From the NCBI GenBank assembly GCA_913064945.1, contig CAJYAN010000014.1, positions 16,899 through 80,898 of the forward strand: a stretch of DNA of 64,000 nt, in the 5' to 3' direction. The position numbers and the translations under genes are program-made. The stretch is from an uncultured Gammaproteobacteria bacterium. Lineage in GTDB: Bacteria; Pseudomonadota; Gammaproteobacteria; UBA6429; Thiohalophilaceae. Positions 18,127 to 27,880 of this stretch are shown here, one piece after another; within the stretch, counting starts at the first letter, position 1; every line of letters starts with the position of its first letter. The notes below the pieces were generated by a model. The model made no database searches, was not told where the DNA came from, and was given only the letters and a program-made list of their open reading frames with translations.

Positions 18127-19605
18127 ATGAAACAAGCCTTACATCTTCGTCTCGGACAGTCCCTCACGATGACCCCTCAATTGCAGCAGGCCATTCGGCT
18201 ACTGCAGTTGTCATCACTCGAATTACAGACCGAGATACAGGAAGCCCTCGACTCCAACCTGATGCTGGAAGCCGGTGAGGAAGGCGAAGACAATCGGGCG
18301 GCCGGTGAGCGCGAAAACCCGGAAGAGGGTGAGCCCTTTAACAACACCGACCAACAGGACAGTAGCCTGAGCATGGAGACCAATGCCATGCCCGATGAGC
18401 TGCCGGTCGACAGCAACTGGGATGATGTCTACGAAAGTGTCCAACCGCCTTCCTCCCAGGCGCCCTCCTCGGATTTTGATGACCGTGAATTTGATATTTC
18501 CGATGAGACCGGCCAGAGTCTTCGCGAGCACCTGAGCTGGCAACTGGGCCTGACCCCCTTTAGCGATACGGATCGTATTATTGCCGAGGCGTTAATCGAC
18601 TCGATTAATGAAGATGGTTACCTGAGTACCAGTCTGGAAGAGATATACCAAAGTCTGGCCAGCGATGAAGATAGTGAGCTGGAACTGGATGAGGTTGAAG
18701 CCGTTTTACACCGGATTCAAAACTTCGACCCGCCAGGGATTGCCGCACGCGACCTGCAGGAGTCTCTGCTCATCCAGCTACGCCAACTGGATGATGACAG
18801 TCCGCAGCGCCAGCTCGCCATGCAGCTGGTCGAACATTATTTTGCCTTGCTCGCCAACCGTGACTACAACCAGCTGTTACGCAAACTCAAAATCGATGAA
18901 GAAGAACTAAAAGACATTATTAGCTATATTCAGTCACTGAACCCCCGCCCCGGTGGTACGGTCAGTGACCAGAAACCGGAATACATCATCCCGGATGTCT
19001 TCGTCAAAAAAATTAAAAATAAATGGGTCGTTGAACTTAACCCGGATACCGCCCCCAAATTACGCATCAACAATCACTATGCCAGCCTGATCAAACAGGT
19101 CAATAACACCGCCGACAATACCTACATGAAAAATCACCTGCAGGAGGCTCGTTGGTTCATCAAGAGCCTGACCTCCCGCAATGAGACACTCCTAAAGGTA
19201 GCGACCTGTATCGTCGAGCGTCAACGCGCCTTTCTGGAGCATGGTGAAGAGGCCATGAAGGCGCTGGTGCTGCATGATATCGCCGAGGCCGTCGAAATGC
19301 ATGAATCCACCATTTCACGCGTCACGACTAAAAAATACATGCATACGCCGCGCGGCATTTTTGAACTCAAGTATTTCTTTTCCAGTCATGTGGCTACCGC
19401 CAATGGTGGCGAGTGTTCTGCGACCGCGATTCGTGCCCTGCTGAAGAAACTTATCGCTGCGGAAAACACCAATAAACCATTAAGCGATAGCAAACTCGCG
19501 GACATTCTGTCTGACCAGGGCATTAATGTTGCGCGGCGAACTGTTGCAAAATACCGGGAGGCCATGAACATTCCTCCTTCCAACGAACGAAAGCGTCTCG
19601 CCTAA
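18127..19605 (+). CDS. rpoN: RNA polymerase sigma-54 factor
   Basis: RpoN directs RNA polymerase to -24/-12 promoters that need an AAA+ activator. The 492 residues show region I ([35 protein letters not shown]), an acidic region II, the core-binding domain (about 140-330), the HTH ([37 protein letters not shown]) and the RpoN box [17 protein letters not shown] near the end. It follows lptB after 84 bp and is followed by hpf and ptsN. Confidence 0.98.
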   Translation: MKQALHLRLGQSLTMTPQLQQAIRLLQLSSLELQTEIQEALDSNLMLEAGEEGEDNRAAGERENPEEGEPFNNTDQQDSSLSMETNAMPDELPVDSNWDDVYESVQPPSSQAPSSDFDDREFDISDETGQSLREHLSWQLGLTPFSDTDRIIAEALIDSINEDGYLSTSLEEIYQSLASDEDSELELDEVEAVLHRIQNFDPPGIAARDLQESLLIQLRQLDDDSPQRQLAMQLVEHYFALLANRDYNQLLRKLKIDEEELKDIISYIQSLNPRPGGTVSDQKPEYIIPDVFVKKIKNKWVVELNPDTAPKLRINNHYASLIKQVNNTADNTYMKNHLQEARWFIKSLTSRNETLLKVATCIVERQRAFLEHGEEAMKALVLHDIAEAVEMHESTISRVTTKKYMHTPRGIFELKYFFSSHVATANGGECSATAIRALLKKLIAAENTNKPLSDSKLADILSDQGINVARRTVAKYREAMNIPPSNERKRLA

Positions 19606-19626
19606 CCAAACCGAAAGGAGCCGAAC

Positions 19627-19956
19627 ATGCAGCTAAATGTTACAGGTCACCACATCGATCTGACGGATTCTCTGCACAACTACGTCGAAACCAAAATAGA
19701 AAAGCTCGAACGCCATTTCGACAACGTGACGAATGTGCACGTGATTCTGAGTGTTGAAAAACAACGCCACAAAGCAGAGGCGACCATACACGTGGCCGGT
19801 GGCAATATTTATGCAGACTCTGAAAATGATGATATGTACGTTGCAATTGATGCCTTGCTCGATAAACTTGATCGCCAGATTAAAAAACACAAGGAAAAAG
19901 TAACCGACCATCATCGTGCAGAAGGCAGTATCAAAAAACAGATGCCCGAGGAATAA
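19627..19956 (+). CDS. hpf: Ribosome hibernation promoting factor, short form
   Basis: HPF binds the decoding centre of idle 70S ribosomes and helps form 100S dimers. The 109 residues start MQLNVTGHHIDLTDSLHNYV and include HVILSVEKQRHKAEATIHV and DDMYVAIDALLDKLDRQIKKHKEK, the short HPF/YfiA pattern without the long-form C-terminal dimerisation domain. It has an AAAGGAG ribosome site and lies between rpoN and ptsN, as usual. Confidence 0.96.
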   Translation: MQLNVTGHHIDLTDSLHNYVETKIEKLERHFDNVTNVHVILSVEKQRHKAEATIHVAGGNIYADSENDDMYVAIDALLDKLDRQIKKHKEKVTDHHRAEGSIKKQMPEE

Positions 19957-19963
19957 GTGCAAC

Positions 19964-20425
19964 ATGCAACTCTCTGAACTACTCAGCCCAGAACGCGTTG
20001 CTTGCGACGTCGAAGTCCCAAGTAAAAAGCGTGTTCTGGAACAGGTCAGTGACCTGCTCGCTCTGGACCAGTCCAGTACAAGCAGTATAGACATTTACAA
20101 TAGTCTCCTCGCCAGGGAGCGGCTGGGGGGGACTGGTGTGGGCCATGGCATCGCCATCCCGCACGGGCGACTACAAAATACGCAGCAGACCCTGGGGGCC
20201 TTCATAAGATTGAAGCAGGGGATTGACTTTGATGCTATCGACCATCAACCAGTGGATCTCGTCTTTGCCCTCGTTGTCCCGGAAGAGGCCACTCAGGAAC
20301 ATCTCCAGACCATTGCCCATCTGGCAAAGATCTTTAATGATGAACAGGTCAGGACAAAACTTCGTGCTGCCACCGATGCCGCTACCCTATACCAGGTACT
20401 ACTGGACGCGGCGGCAAGTCACTAA
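19964..20425 (+). CDS. ptsN: PTS IIA-Ntr protein
   Basis: EIIA-Ntr is a regulatory phosphoacceptor. The 153 residues from ATG 19964 carry the active-site His in GTGVGHGIAIPHGRL (His of IPHG) and the LVFALVVPEEATQEHL segment. It is phosphorylated by a HPr-type protein; no sugar transport domain is attached. It sits 7 bp after hpf and 2 bp before hprK. Confidence 0.95.
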   Translation: MQLSELLSPERVACDVEVPSKKRVLEQVSDLLALDQSSTSSIDIYNSLLARERLGGTGVGHGIAIPHGRLQNTQQTLGAFIRLKQGIDFDAIDHQPVDLVFALVVPEEATQEHLQTIAHLAKIFNDEQVRTKLRAATDAATLYQVLLDAAASH

Positions 20426-20427
20426 TT

Positions 20428-21369
20428 ATGCCGATGCCACTGACCTGTCAGTCGCTGTTTGAACAATGTCGAGATCGCCTGCAGTTGAAGTGGGCCGCAG
20501 GTCAACGCGGCAGTTCACTCTTATTGCAGAGTCTGACGGATACGAATAAGGGCCTGATTGGCTTTCTCAACCTCATCCGTCCCAACATGATCCAGCTCAT
20601 CGGCAGTGCCGAGATGGAGTATCTAAAGGCGCTTGGAAAAAACTCGCTTCAGGACACGCTGGAATTAATCCTCGAGAAACAACCGCGCCTCATCATTCTC
20701 AGTGATGACCTTCCCCCAACAGAAGAATTTATTCACCTCGCCAACCACAATGACATACCACTGTGGTGTACACCGCGGCAGAGTTCAGCAGTATTACACT
20801 ATCTGCAGCAACAATTGGAACCCCTGATGACGCCATCGACCGTTCAACACGGCGTATTTATGGAGGTTATGGGGATTGGTGTGCTCCTTAGCGGTAGTAG
20901 CGGGATCGGTAAAAGTGAACTGGCACTTGAACTGGTTAACCGTGGACATCGACTCATTGCCGATGATGCCCCTGAGTTTTTTCTTTCCTCAAACGGCATC
21001 ATCCTGGGTCGCAGCCCCGGTATGCTACGGGATTTTCTTGAGGTCCGTGGTCTCGGTATACTTAATATTCGTGCCATGTTTGGTGATAATGCGGTGATGG
21101 AAGAAAAACCCCTGCAACTCATCTTGCATCTATCTCCGCTCAGTGATAATAAGAGCAAGACCATCGATCGCTTGGCGCAACAACAATCAACCCGTAACAT
21201 CTATGAACAGAAGATCCCTGAGGTCCCCCTGTTGGTAGCGGCAGGAAGAAATCTTGGGGTCATCGTAGAGGCCGCCGTCAGAGATTATGTGCTGCGCTTA
21301 AATGGCTATTTTGCTGTCCAGGATTTTATTACAAAACAACAACAGTTCATGGCGGATAATAAACAATGA
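20428..21369 (+). CDS. hprK: HPr kinase/phosphorylase
   Basis: HprK phosphorylates and dephosphorylates HPr at Ser46. The 313-residue protein has an N-terminal domain (about 1-130), Walker A GSSGIGKSELALELVNRGH at about 152-170, the catalytic HRLIADDAPEF, and the signature region LEVRGLGILNIRAMFG. The partner HPr in this same operon does have Ser46. HprK occurs in many proteobacteria but not in E. coli. Confidence 0.96.
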   Translation: MPMPLTCQSLFEQCRDRLQLKWAAGQRGSSLLLQSLTDTNKGLIGFLNLIRPNMIQLIGSAEMEYLKALGKNSLQDTLELILEKQPRLIILSDDLPPTEEFIHLANHNDIPLWCTPRQSSAVLHYLQQQLEPLMTPSTVQHGVFMEVMGIGVLLSGSSGIGKSELALELVNRGHRLIADDAPEFFLSSNGIILGRSPGMLRDFLEVRGLGILNIRAMFGDNAVMEEKPLQLILHLSPLSDNKSKTIDRLAQQQSTRNIYEQKIPEVPLLVAAGRNLGVIVEAAVRDYVLRLNGYFAVQDFITKQQQFMADNKQ

Positions 21370-22223
21370 AACTGATGATCATCAGTGGTCTGTCCGGCTC
21401 AGGCAAGAGTATCGCCCTGCATGTACTTGAAGACCTGGATTATTACTGCATTGACAACCTGCCCGTCGGCATGCTGCCTGCACTGGCCGAACAGGTAATT
21501 CTCTCCGAGACGCATCAGTACGATAACTACGCCGTAGGTATTGACGCCCGCACCATCGCCCAGGACCTGGGCCACTTTCCACAAATTCTAAAAGGTCTGC
21601 GCGACCAGGATATCCAGTGTGAGGTTATTTTTCTTGAAGCCAACAATGAAACCCTGATCAAACGATTTAGTGAGACGCGACGCAAACACCCGCTCACCGA
21701 CACCGACGTGCCGCTAAAAGAAGCCATTCTCAAAGAGCGTAGTCTGCTGGAACCTGTATCGGCCAGTGCCGATCTACGCATTGATACCAGCCTCACGACC
21801 ATTCACCAGCTACGTGATCTGGTACATGAACGCATTAACGAGAATAGCTCCAAACATCTCTCACTTCTGTTTGAATCCTTCGGTTTTAAGCATGGTATTC
21901 CGGTTGATGCCGATTTTGTCTTTGATGTACGCTGCCTGCCCAATCCGCACTGGCAGCCGCAATTACGCAGCCTGACCGGCAAAGATAAGGCCATCGCTGA
22001 ATACCTTGAGACCCACGCCGATGTACACGATATGTTTAATGACATTGTCCGATTTCTCGATCGGTGGATCCCCGGTTTTGAGGCAGACAATCGCAGTTAT
22101 ATGACAATTGCAATCGGTTGTACCGGGGGCCAGCATCGGTCCGTTTATTTTGCGACGCGGCTGCAGAACCATTTTAAATCACTCCGCGGCAATACACTGG
22201 TCAGACACCGGGAGCTATCATGA
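21366..22223 (+). CDS. rapZ: RapZ, RNase adapter protein
   Basis: RapZ binds small RNAs and nucleotides; in E. coli it steers RNase E to GlmZ and so sets GlcN6P synthesis. The 285 residues have Walker A GLSGSGKSIALHVLEDLDYYCIDNLPVG at the N-terminus and the C-terminal IAIGCTGGQHRSVYFATRL RNA-binding core. ATG 21366 overlaps the hprK stop. Whether the glmS control exists in this host cannot be read from here. Confidence 0.96.
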   Translation: MKLMIISGLSGSGKSIALHVLEDLDYYCIDNLPVGMLPALAEQVILSETHQYDNYAVGIDARTIAQDLGHFPQILKGLRDQDIQCEVIFLEANNETLIKRFSETRRKHPLTDTDVPLKEAILKERSLLEPVSASADLRIDTSLTTIHQLRDLVHERINENSSKHLSLLFESFGFKHGIPVDADFVFDVRCLPNPHWQPQLRSLTGKDKAIAEYLETHADVHDMFNDIVRFLDRWIPGFEADNRSYMTIAIGCTGGQHRSVYFATRLQNHFKSLRGNTLVRHRELS

Positions 22224-22612
22224 AGGTCGGTCTATTATTAATAACGCATGGCAGTATCGGGCAATCACTCTATGATGCCGTTGTCTCGATGCTCGGCAAT
22301 TGCCCGTTAAACACCCGCGTCCTGTCGATTACTCAGGATCATGATCCGGAAGAGCAAATTCAACAGGCTAAAGATATTATAAGAAGTCTTAATCATGGTG
22401 GCGGTGTCTTAGTCCTGACGGATATGTATGGTTCGACACCCAGCAATATTGCCTGCGCCCTGCGTGATGAGAAGGAGGTGTCCATTGTTACTGGTGTCAA
22501 TCTGCCCATGCTGGTCCGAATTCTAAACTACCCCAAACTGCGCCTTGAACAACTGGTACAGAAAGCGCTGAGCGCCGGTAGTGAAGGTGTCATGTCATGT
22601 CAAAAGAAGTAA
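22220..22612 (+). CDS. PTS EIIA-Man family protein
   Basis: A 130-residue EIIA of the mannose family with the phosphoacceptor His10 in LLLITHGSIGQSLYDAV. The family's VLVLTDMYGSTPSNIA and VSIVTGVNLPML stretches are present. No EIIB, EIIC or EIID gene follows, so it is likely a regulatory phosphocarrier rather than part of a sugar importer. It overlaps rapZ by 4 bp. Confidence 0.93.
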   Translation: MKVGLLLITHGSIGQSLYDAVVSMLGNCPLNTRVLSITQDHDPEEQIQQAKDIIRSLNHGGGVLVLTDMYGSTPSNIACALRDEKEVSIVTGVNLPMLVRILNYPKLRLEQLVQKALSAGSEGVMSCQKK

Positions 22613-22617
22613 GCCAA

Positions 22618-22887
22618 ATGCAACACAAAACAATCACCATAATTAATAAGCTGGGACTACACGCCCGCGCAGCGGCCAAGCTCGTTACGACGGCCTCCCG
22701 TTACGCCGCCGAAATTAATATTAGTCACAACGGACAAACCGTCAATGGTAAAAGTATTATGGGTGTTATGATGCTGGCTGCCTCTAAAGGCACGGAGATC
22801 ATAATCGCGGCCTCGGGAGAGGATGAGGACGAAGCGCTGCAAGCCATTTGCCAGCTAGTCGAAAATCGATTCGGCGAGGAGCAATAG
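22618..22887 (+). CDS. HPr phosphocarrier protein
   Basis: An 89-residue HPr. With ATG 22618 the numbering places the two expected residues exactly: His15 in KLGLHARAAAK (phosphorylated by EI) and Ser46 in VNGKSIMGVMML (target of HprK). This supports this start over the ATG at 22597. It lies 5 bp after the EIIA-Man gene and 20 bp before ptsI. Confidence 0.95.
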   Translation: MQHKTITIINKLGLHARAAAKLVTTASRYAAEINISHNGQTVNGKSIMGVMMLAASKGTEIIIAASGEDEDEALQAICQLVENRFGEEQ

Positions 22888-22907
22888 CCCGCCGAAAGGA
22901 GAACTGC

Positions 22908-24644
22908 ATGAGTCTGGCGATACAGGGTAGTGGTGTTTCAAGTGGTATTGCCATTGGACCGGTTCACATTCTGCAGCGCAATACCCTGGAAATTCTTGAG
23001 TATACTATTCCAGCTGAACTCATTGACGAAGAGATCAAACGTTACCAATATGCACTCGAAGTGGCGAAGCAACAACTACGAGACCTCCGCAACAGTATCC
23101 CCTCATCGACACCGCCTGACATTACGGAATTTATCGATACACATTTATTAATGTTGCAGGACTCTACCCTGACATCCGCCCCGGTGGACATTATTCGTCA
23201 GCAATATTGCAATGCTGAGTGGGCACTGAAACAACAACGGGATGCGCTGGTCCATGTTTTTGAACAAATGGACAATGACTATTTGCGTACACGCCGCGAT
23301 GATATTGACCATGTCGTCAATGGCATTCAGTATCTACTGCTCGCCAATCCTGTATTACAGGAGTCGACAGGGTCAACGGCATCACGATTTAAAGGCCATA
23401 TTTTAATTGCCGACGATCTCTCCCCCGCCGATACGGTATTGATGCAACACCAGGGCATCGCGGCATTTATTACCGAAGGCGGCGGACCCACCTCACATAC
23501 GGCCATCCTCGCCCGCAGCCTGCGTATCCCTGCCATCGTCGGTATGCATCATATACGCCATTATCTAAAAGATGATGAGACCGTTGTTATTGATGGCTCA
23601 CGGGGCTGGTTACTGGCCGATGTCGATGACAGCAGTTTGCACTTTTACCAGCGGCGTCAACGGGAGGAAGACCAGCGGATTACTGCCTACCTGCAGACAC
23701 GCGATGAACCCGCCGTTACCGTCGATAACACCACCATTACGCTTAATGCCAATATTGAGCTACCTGACGATGTCTCTGCCGTCCACGAGATGGGCGCGCA
23801 CGGTGTTGGCCTGTATCGAACCGAGTTTCTGTTTATGAATCGTGTCCAGCCACCGGATGAACAGGAACAATATGAAGTCTATCGTCATATCCTCGACAAT
23901 CTCGCCGGCAAACCTCTGACCATTCGTACCCTGGACCTCGGTGCTGACAAGCAGGTTGACGGCGGCCGCGAAGATATAAACATCGTAACCAACCCCGCGC
24001 TGGGTTTGCGTGCGATTCGCCTTTGTCTGAAAGAACCGGAATTATTTCTACCCCAGCTGCGCGCCATTCTACGCGCCTCCGCCTGCGGACCGGTACGCAT
24101 TATGCTGCCGATGTTATCGACCATCCAGGAATTGCAGCAGGTCTTACGCCTGATCAAACATACACAGGAACAGCTACGGCTCTATAAGTTAGACTTCAAT
24201 CCCAATATTCCCATCGGCGTCATGATTGAAGTCCCGTCAGCCGCCATCATGGCGCACATGTTCACACCGCATGTCGATTTTTTATCGATTGGCACAAATG
24301 ACCTGATTCAATACACCCTGGCAATCGACCGGATCGATGATGAAGTCAATTATTTGTACGACCCGCTCAATCCGGCAGTCATTCAGTTGCTGGCAACAAT
24401 CCTGCGTGCCGGAAAACGTCATCATACCCCCGTCACCATGTGTGGTGAAATGGCGGGTGACCCCAGCTATACAAAATTATTACTGGGTATGGGGCTAACG
24501 GAGTTCAGCATGCACCCCAATTCGCTGCCGCAGGTAAAGCACTTAATCGCCACCAGTCATATTCCCAGCTTACAGGCAACGGTGAACCAATTACTGCAGT
24601 GCGATGATTATGAAAATTACAATCAGGTACTCGAACAGCTCTGA
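22908..24644 (+). CDS. ptsI: PTS enzyme I
   Basis: Enzyme I transfers phosphate from PEP to HPr. From ATG 22908, after AAAGGAG, the protein has 578 residues. The phospho-His is in GGGPTSHTAILARSL; the PEP-binding C-terminal part shows GLYRTEFLFMNR, IRTLDLGADKQ and DFLSIGTNDLIQYTLAIDR, and the active-site Cys is in TMCGEMAGDPSY. The open frame to 22848 adds a leader overlapping the HPr gene and was not used. With HPr, EIIA-Man, PtsN and HprK it makes a closed regulatory phosphorelay. Confidence 0.97.
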   Translation: MSLAIQGSGVSSGIAIGPVHILQRNTLEILEYTIPAELIDEEIKRYQYALEVAKQQLRDLRNSIPSSTPPDITEFIDTHLLMLQDSTLTSAPVDIIRQQYCNAEWALKQQRDALVHVFEQMDNDYLRTRRDDIDHVVNGIQYLLLANPVLQESTGSTASRFKGHILIADDLSPADTVLMQHQGIAAFITEGGGPTSHTAILARSLRIPAIVGMHHIRHYLKDDETVVIDGSRGWLLADVDDSSLHFYQRRQREEDQRITAYLQTRDEPAVTVDNTTITLNANIELPDDVSAVHEMGAHGVGLYRTEFLFMNRVQPPDEQEQYEVYRHILDNLAGKPLTIRTLDLGADKQVDGGREDINIVTNPALGLRAIRLCLKEPELFLPQLRAILRASACGPVRIMLPMLSTIQELQQVLRLIKHTQEQLRLYKLDFNPNIPIGVMIEVPSAAIMAHMFTPHVDFLSIGTNDLIQYTLAIDRIDDEVNYLYDPLNPAVIQLLATILRAGKRHHTPVTMCGEMAGDPSYTKLLLGMGLTEFSMHPNSLPQVKHLIATSHIPSLQATVNQLLQCDDYENYNQVLEQL

Positions 24645-24733
24645 ATTTTATTTAGCCGCCTGCCCATGCATCGCTTATCCCATTTCGTTTCTGTCCCTGT
24701 TACACTGAGACTAAACAATTCAGGTGTAAAGTC

Positions 24734-26125
24734 ATGAACGCCGAAAATACTGAAGCCGATAATACCGAAACCGGAAAAGCCGAACCTGAAAAAACGGCAT
24801 TACAGTCCATCATTGAACTATTACGTCAGGATATGACTGAGCAGATCGATGTACTGTTGCAGGATATGCACCCGGCCGACATCGCCCATTTACTGGAGTC
24901 ACTGCCGGGTTCAGATCGCCAGGTCGTCTGGCAGCATGTCCCCGATGACGTGCACGGTGAAACGCTGATTCACATGAATGAAGAGGCCCGTGCCCAACTT
25001 ATGCGGGGCATGGAGGCGGGGCAACTGGTCGCCGCGACGGAGACACTGGATACCGACGACCTCGCCGACATCCTCGCGGAAATGCCACAGGCGGTTATTC
25101 AGGAACTCCTGCTGACCATGGAGCAGCAGGATCGCGAGCGTCTGCGTTCAGTCCTGTCCTATCCCGAGGACTCGGCCGGTGGCCTGATGGATCTTGAAAC
25201 GGTCATGGTCCGTGCCGATGTCAGTCTGGATGTGGTACTGCGCTACCTGCGTCGTCGCGGCAATATTCCCGCCGCCACCGATACCCTGTTTGTCGTCGAT
25301 CGCGAGACAAAATTTCTCGGCCTGTTGCCACTGACACGCCTGCTGACCGAGGAGCCTTCTCAACTGGTCAGCAAGGTCATGCAGGCGGATGTCTCCGCCA
25401 TTCCTGCAGAGACTAACGCCACCGAGGTCGCCAACCTGTTCGAACGCCGCGACTTAATCACCGCCCCGGTGGTCGATGACAATAATCATCTGCTTGGTCG
25501 TATCACCATCGACGACGTGGTAGACGTTATTCGCGACGAGGCCGACCATTCCCTCCTCAGTATGGCGGGTCTGAATGAAGAGGACGATATGTTTGCCCCG
25601 GTCATTAGCAGTGCCCGCCGTCGCGCTGTATGGCTGGGCATTAATCTACTCACCGCCTTCCTGGCCTCCTGGGTTATTGGGCGTTTTGATGCCACCATTC
25701 AACATCTGGTGGCGCTGGCCGTCCTGATGCCGATTGTTGCCAGCATGGGCGGCATTGCCGGCAGCCAGACGCTGACCCTGGTGATTCGCGGCATGGCCCT
25801 CGGCCAGGTCACTGAGAGTAACGCCCATCGACTTTTTCTGAAGGAACTCAGTATCGGCATCTGGAATGGCCTGATCTGGGCCATCATTATCGCGTTAATC
25901 GCGGGCCTGTGGTTTCAAAATCTCGGTATCGGAATCGTCATGGGCAGCGCCATTATTATAAATCTGATCGCCGCCGCCGCCGCCGGGGCCACTATCCCCT
26001 TGTTACTCCGCCGTTTTGGTGCCGACCCGGCACTCTCAGGAACGGTCATTCTGACGACCGTTACCGATGTTGTCGGCTTCTTTTCTTTCCTGGGACTTGC
26101 GACATTATTTCTTATAAAACAATAA
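24734..26125 (+). CDS. mgtE: MgtE magnesium transporter
   Basis: A 463-residue Mg2+ channel/transporter. The N-terminal superhelical domain (about 15-145) includes MHPADIAHLLESLP, two CBS domains follow (about 150-275), then a five-helix membrane part with the conserved VASMGGIAGSQTLTLVIRGMALG and ATIPLLLRRFGADPALSGTVILTTVTDVVGFF, which forms the pore and selectivity site. It lies 89 bp after ptsI and may be separately transcribed. Confidence 0.97.
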   Translation: MNAENTEADNTETGKAEPEKTALQSIIELLRQDMTEQIDVLLQDMHPADIAHLLESLPGSDRQVVWQHVPDDVHGETLIHMNEEARAQLMRGMEAGQLVAATETLDTDDLADILAEMPQAVIQELLLTMEQQDRERLRSVLSYPEDSAGGLMDLETVMVRADVSLDVVLRYLRRRGNIPAATDTLFVVDRETKFLGLLPLTRLLTEEPSQLVSKVMQADVSAIPAETNATEVANLFERRDLITAPVVDDNNHLLGRITIDDVVDVIRDEADHSLLSMAGLNEEDDMFAPVISSARRRAVWLGINLLTAFLASWVIGRFDATIQHLVALAVLMPIVASMGGIAGSQTLTLVIRGMALGQVTESNAHRLFLKELSIGIWNGLIWAIIIALIAGLWFQNLGIGIVMGSAIIINLIAAAAAGATIPLLLRRFGADPALSGTVILTTVTDVVGFFSFLGLATLFLIKQ

Positions 26126-26193
26126 GTTGTTATATTTTTGTATTATTTTGATTAACTAATATATACAAATACATAATATTTAAAGAAATTTTC

Positions 26194-26222
26194 TTGAAGA
26201 CTCCCGTACCATAGGCTATAAA
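26194..26222 (+). promoter_or_regulatory. Sigma-70 type promoter for the DUF2007 gene
   Basis: TTGAAG (26194-26199) and TATAAA (26217-26222) are exactly 17 bp apart, 33 bp upstream of ATG 26255. The position and spacing are those of a sigma-70 promoter; the surrounding 26126-26193 is AT-rich with no gene. Confidence 0.65.
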
Positions 26223-26254
26223 TAAACGAACAATAGTTTATAAGGGGTTGGAAA

Positions 26255-26488
26255 ATGAGTCAGACAACACGTACACGCTGGGCCGACGTCTATCGCACCG
26301 AGACACCCATGCACGCCAAACTGATCGCCAGTGTCCTGGGCGCGCAGGGCCTGAATACCCGGGTGCAACGAAAAAAACTCAAAGATGCCGTCACGAGTAT
26401 GCCTTTCGTACGCGTCGAGGCCTCACAGGAACAGGCGGCCCGGGATATCCTCGCCAGCTACCATTTACAATTGAGTGAAGTCGCCTAG
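26255..26488 (+). CDS. DUF2007-family small protein
   Basis: A 77-residue protein of the DUF2007 type (putative signal-transducing, ferredoxin-like fold). It begins MSQTTRTRWADVYRTETPMHA and shows the pattern of a pseudo-ferredoxin or ACT-like repeat: AKLIASVLGAQGLNTRVQ then MPFVRVEASQEQAARDILASY. The TAG stop overlaps the pmbA stop on the opposite strand, so the genes are convergent. Function unknown. Confidence 0.75.
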   Translation: MSQTTRTRWADVYRTETPMHAKLIASVLGAQGLNTRVQRKKLKDAVTSMPFVRVEASQEQAARDILASYHLQLSEVA

Positions 26489-27843
26489 TTTCCGGCGATC
26501 GTCAGGCCGTTCACCCACCAGGAACCGGTCCTTAGATTGCCACGGGTATCCAGGTCAGTAGCTACGGCCTGGAGCCCGCGGAACATTTCAGATAAGTGAC
26601 CCGCCAGGGTAATTTCCTCAACCGGATACTGAATCTCACCGTTTTCCACCCAGAAGCCACTGGCACCGCGCGAGTAATCGCCCGTGACAATATTCACTCC
26701 CTGCCCCATGACTTCCGTGACCAGCAACCCCCTGCCCATGGCCTTCAGCATGCTCGGCAGATCCATTTCTCCCGCGGCAATCTCCAGATTATGTACCCCT
26801 CCGGCATTGCCCGTGGTCTGCAGACCCAGGCGGCGCGCCGCGTAGCTATCGAGGACATACCCCTGCAGGATGCCGCCGCTGACCAGGGTCCGATCCTGAG
26901 TCGCAACCCCCTCGCTATCAAAGGGCGCACTGCCGAGGGCTCGAGGAATATGTGGGCGTTCGCTGATCTCAACAAAATCCGGGAACAGGGGTTTGCCCAG
27001 ACTATCAATCAAGAACGAGGCCTGACGATAGAGACTACCGCCACTAATGGCGCGTATCAGATGGCCCAGCAGCCCCCGCGCCACCTCGGCGGCAAACACC
27101 ACCGGGACCTTGCGTGTTGATAACTTGCGACCATCCAGACGCTGCACGGTCCGCGCCGCCGCCTTTTTACCGATCGCCTCTGCCGCCTCCAGGTCACCGG
27201 CACAACGACTAATACTATACCAGTGGTCTCGCTGCATGCCGCCCTGACTCTGAGCGATCATGGTACAACCCAGACTATGTCGGCTGCTGGCGTAATCACC
27301 AAGGAAGCCATTGCTATTGCCATAGACGCGCAGACCGGCGTGGGTGCTGAGATAGGCACCCTCGGAATTGATAATACGTTGATCGGCCGTCCGTGCCGCC
27401 CGTTCACAGTCAAGGGCAAGGGCTATGGCTTCCTCCGTGGTCGGCGTCCAGGGATGATAGAGATCCAGATCGGGGAACACTTTGGCCATCAGACTCGGCT
27501 CGGCCAGTCCTGCATAGGGGTCTTCAGTAATGTGACGCGCTATATCACAGGCCGCCTTGACCGTGTCGCTCACCGCCTCGGCATGAAAATCAGTGGTGCT
27601 GGCGTTACCCTTGCGTTGACCAAAATAGACGGTCACGCCCAGCCCCTTGTCACGATGATGTTCTACCGTCTCAACTTCATCATTGCGAACATTCACCGAC
27701 AGTCCGGCATCGGCACTCACCGCGGCCTCGACCCCACTGGCACCCAGCGCCCTGGCCTCACGAATTACGCTGTCAATAATTTCACGCAAACGTGCCGCTG
27801 AGGGCAACTCATCCGCTTGTGAAACAGGGGCTTTCTCTGCCAT
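26485..27843 (-). CDS. pmbA: TldE/PmbA metalloprotease-family subunit
   Basis: PmbA (TldE) pairs with TldD in a heteromeric metalloprotease that removes peptides, for example in microcin maturation or antitoxin turnover in E. coli. The 452 residues from ATG 27843 include GVEAAVSADAGLSVNVRNDEVE, the TldD-like FAAEVARGLLGHLIRAISG and YSRGASGFWVENGEIQYPVEEITLAGHL. The zinc-binding HExxxH is absent in this subunit, as in other PmbA proteins. TTG 27852 is an alternative start. Its mate tldD lies 550 bp away on the same strand with darP between. Confidence 0.95.
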   Translation of the reverse strand: MAEKAPVSQADELPSAARLREIIDSVIREARALGASGVEAAVSADAGLSVNVRNDEVETVEHHRDKGLGVTVYFGQRKGNASTTDFHAEAVSDTVKAACDIARHITEDPYAGLAEPSLMAKVFPDLDLYHPWTPTTEEAIALALDCERAARTADQRIINSEGAYLSTHAGLRVYGNSNGFLGDYASSRHSLGCTMIAQSQGGMQRDHWYSISRCAGDLEAAEAIGKKAAARTVQRLDGRKLSTRKVPVVFAAEVARGLLGHLIRAISGGSLYRQASFLIDSLGKPLFPDFVEISERPHIPRALGSAPFDSEGVATQDRTLVSGGILQGYVLDSYAARRLGLQTTGNAGGVHNLEIAAGEMDLPSMLKAMGRGLLVTEVMGQGVNIVTGDYSRGASGFWVENGEIQYPVEEITLAGHLSEMFRGLQAVATDLDTRGNLRTGSWWVNGLTIAGN

Positions 27844-27880
27844 AGTGTCCAACCTATTTTTAATTAAGCATTACATATTG

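Noticed and set aside
26596..27801. Two plus-strand frames of 174 and 192 codons
   Set aside because: Both are antisense to pmbA, which has clear family sequence.
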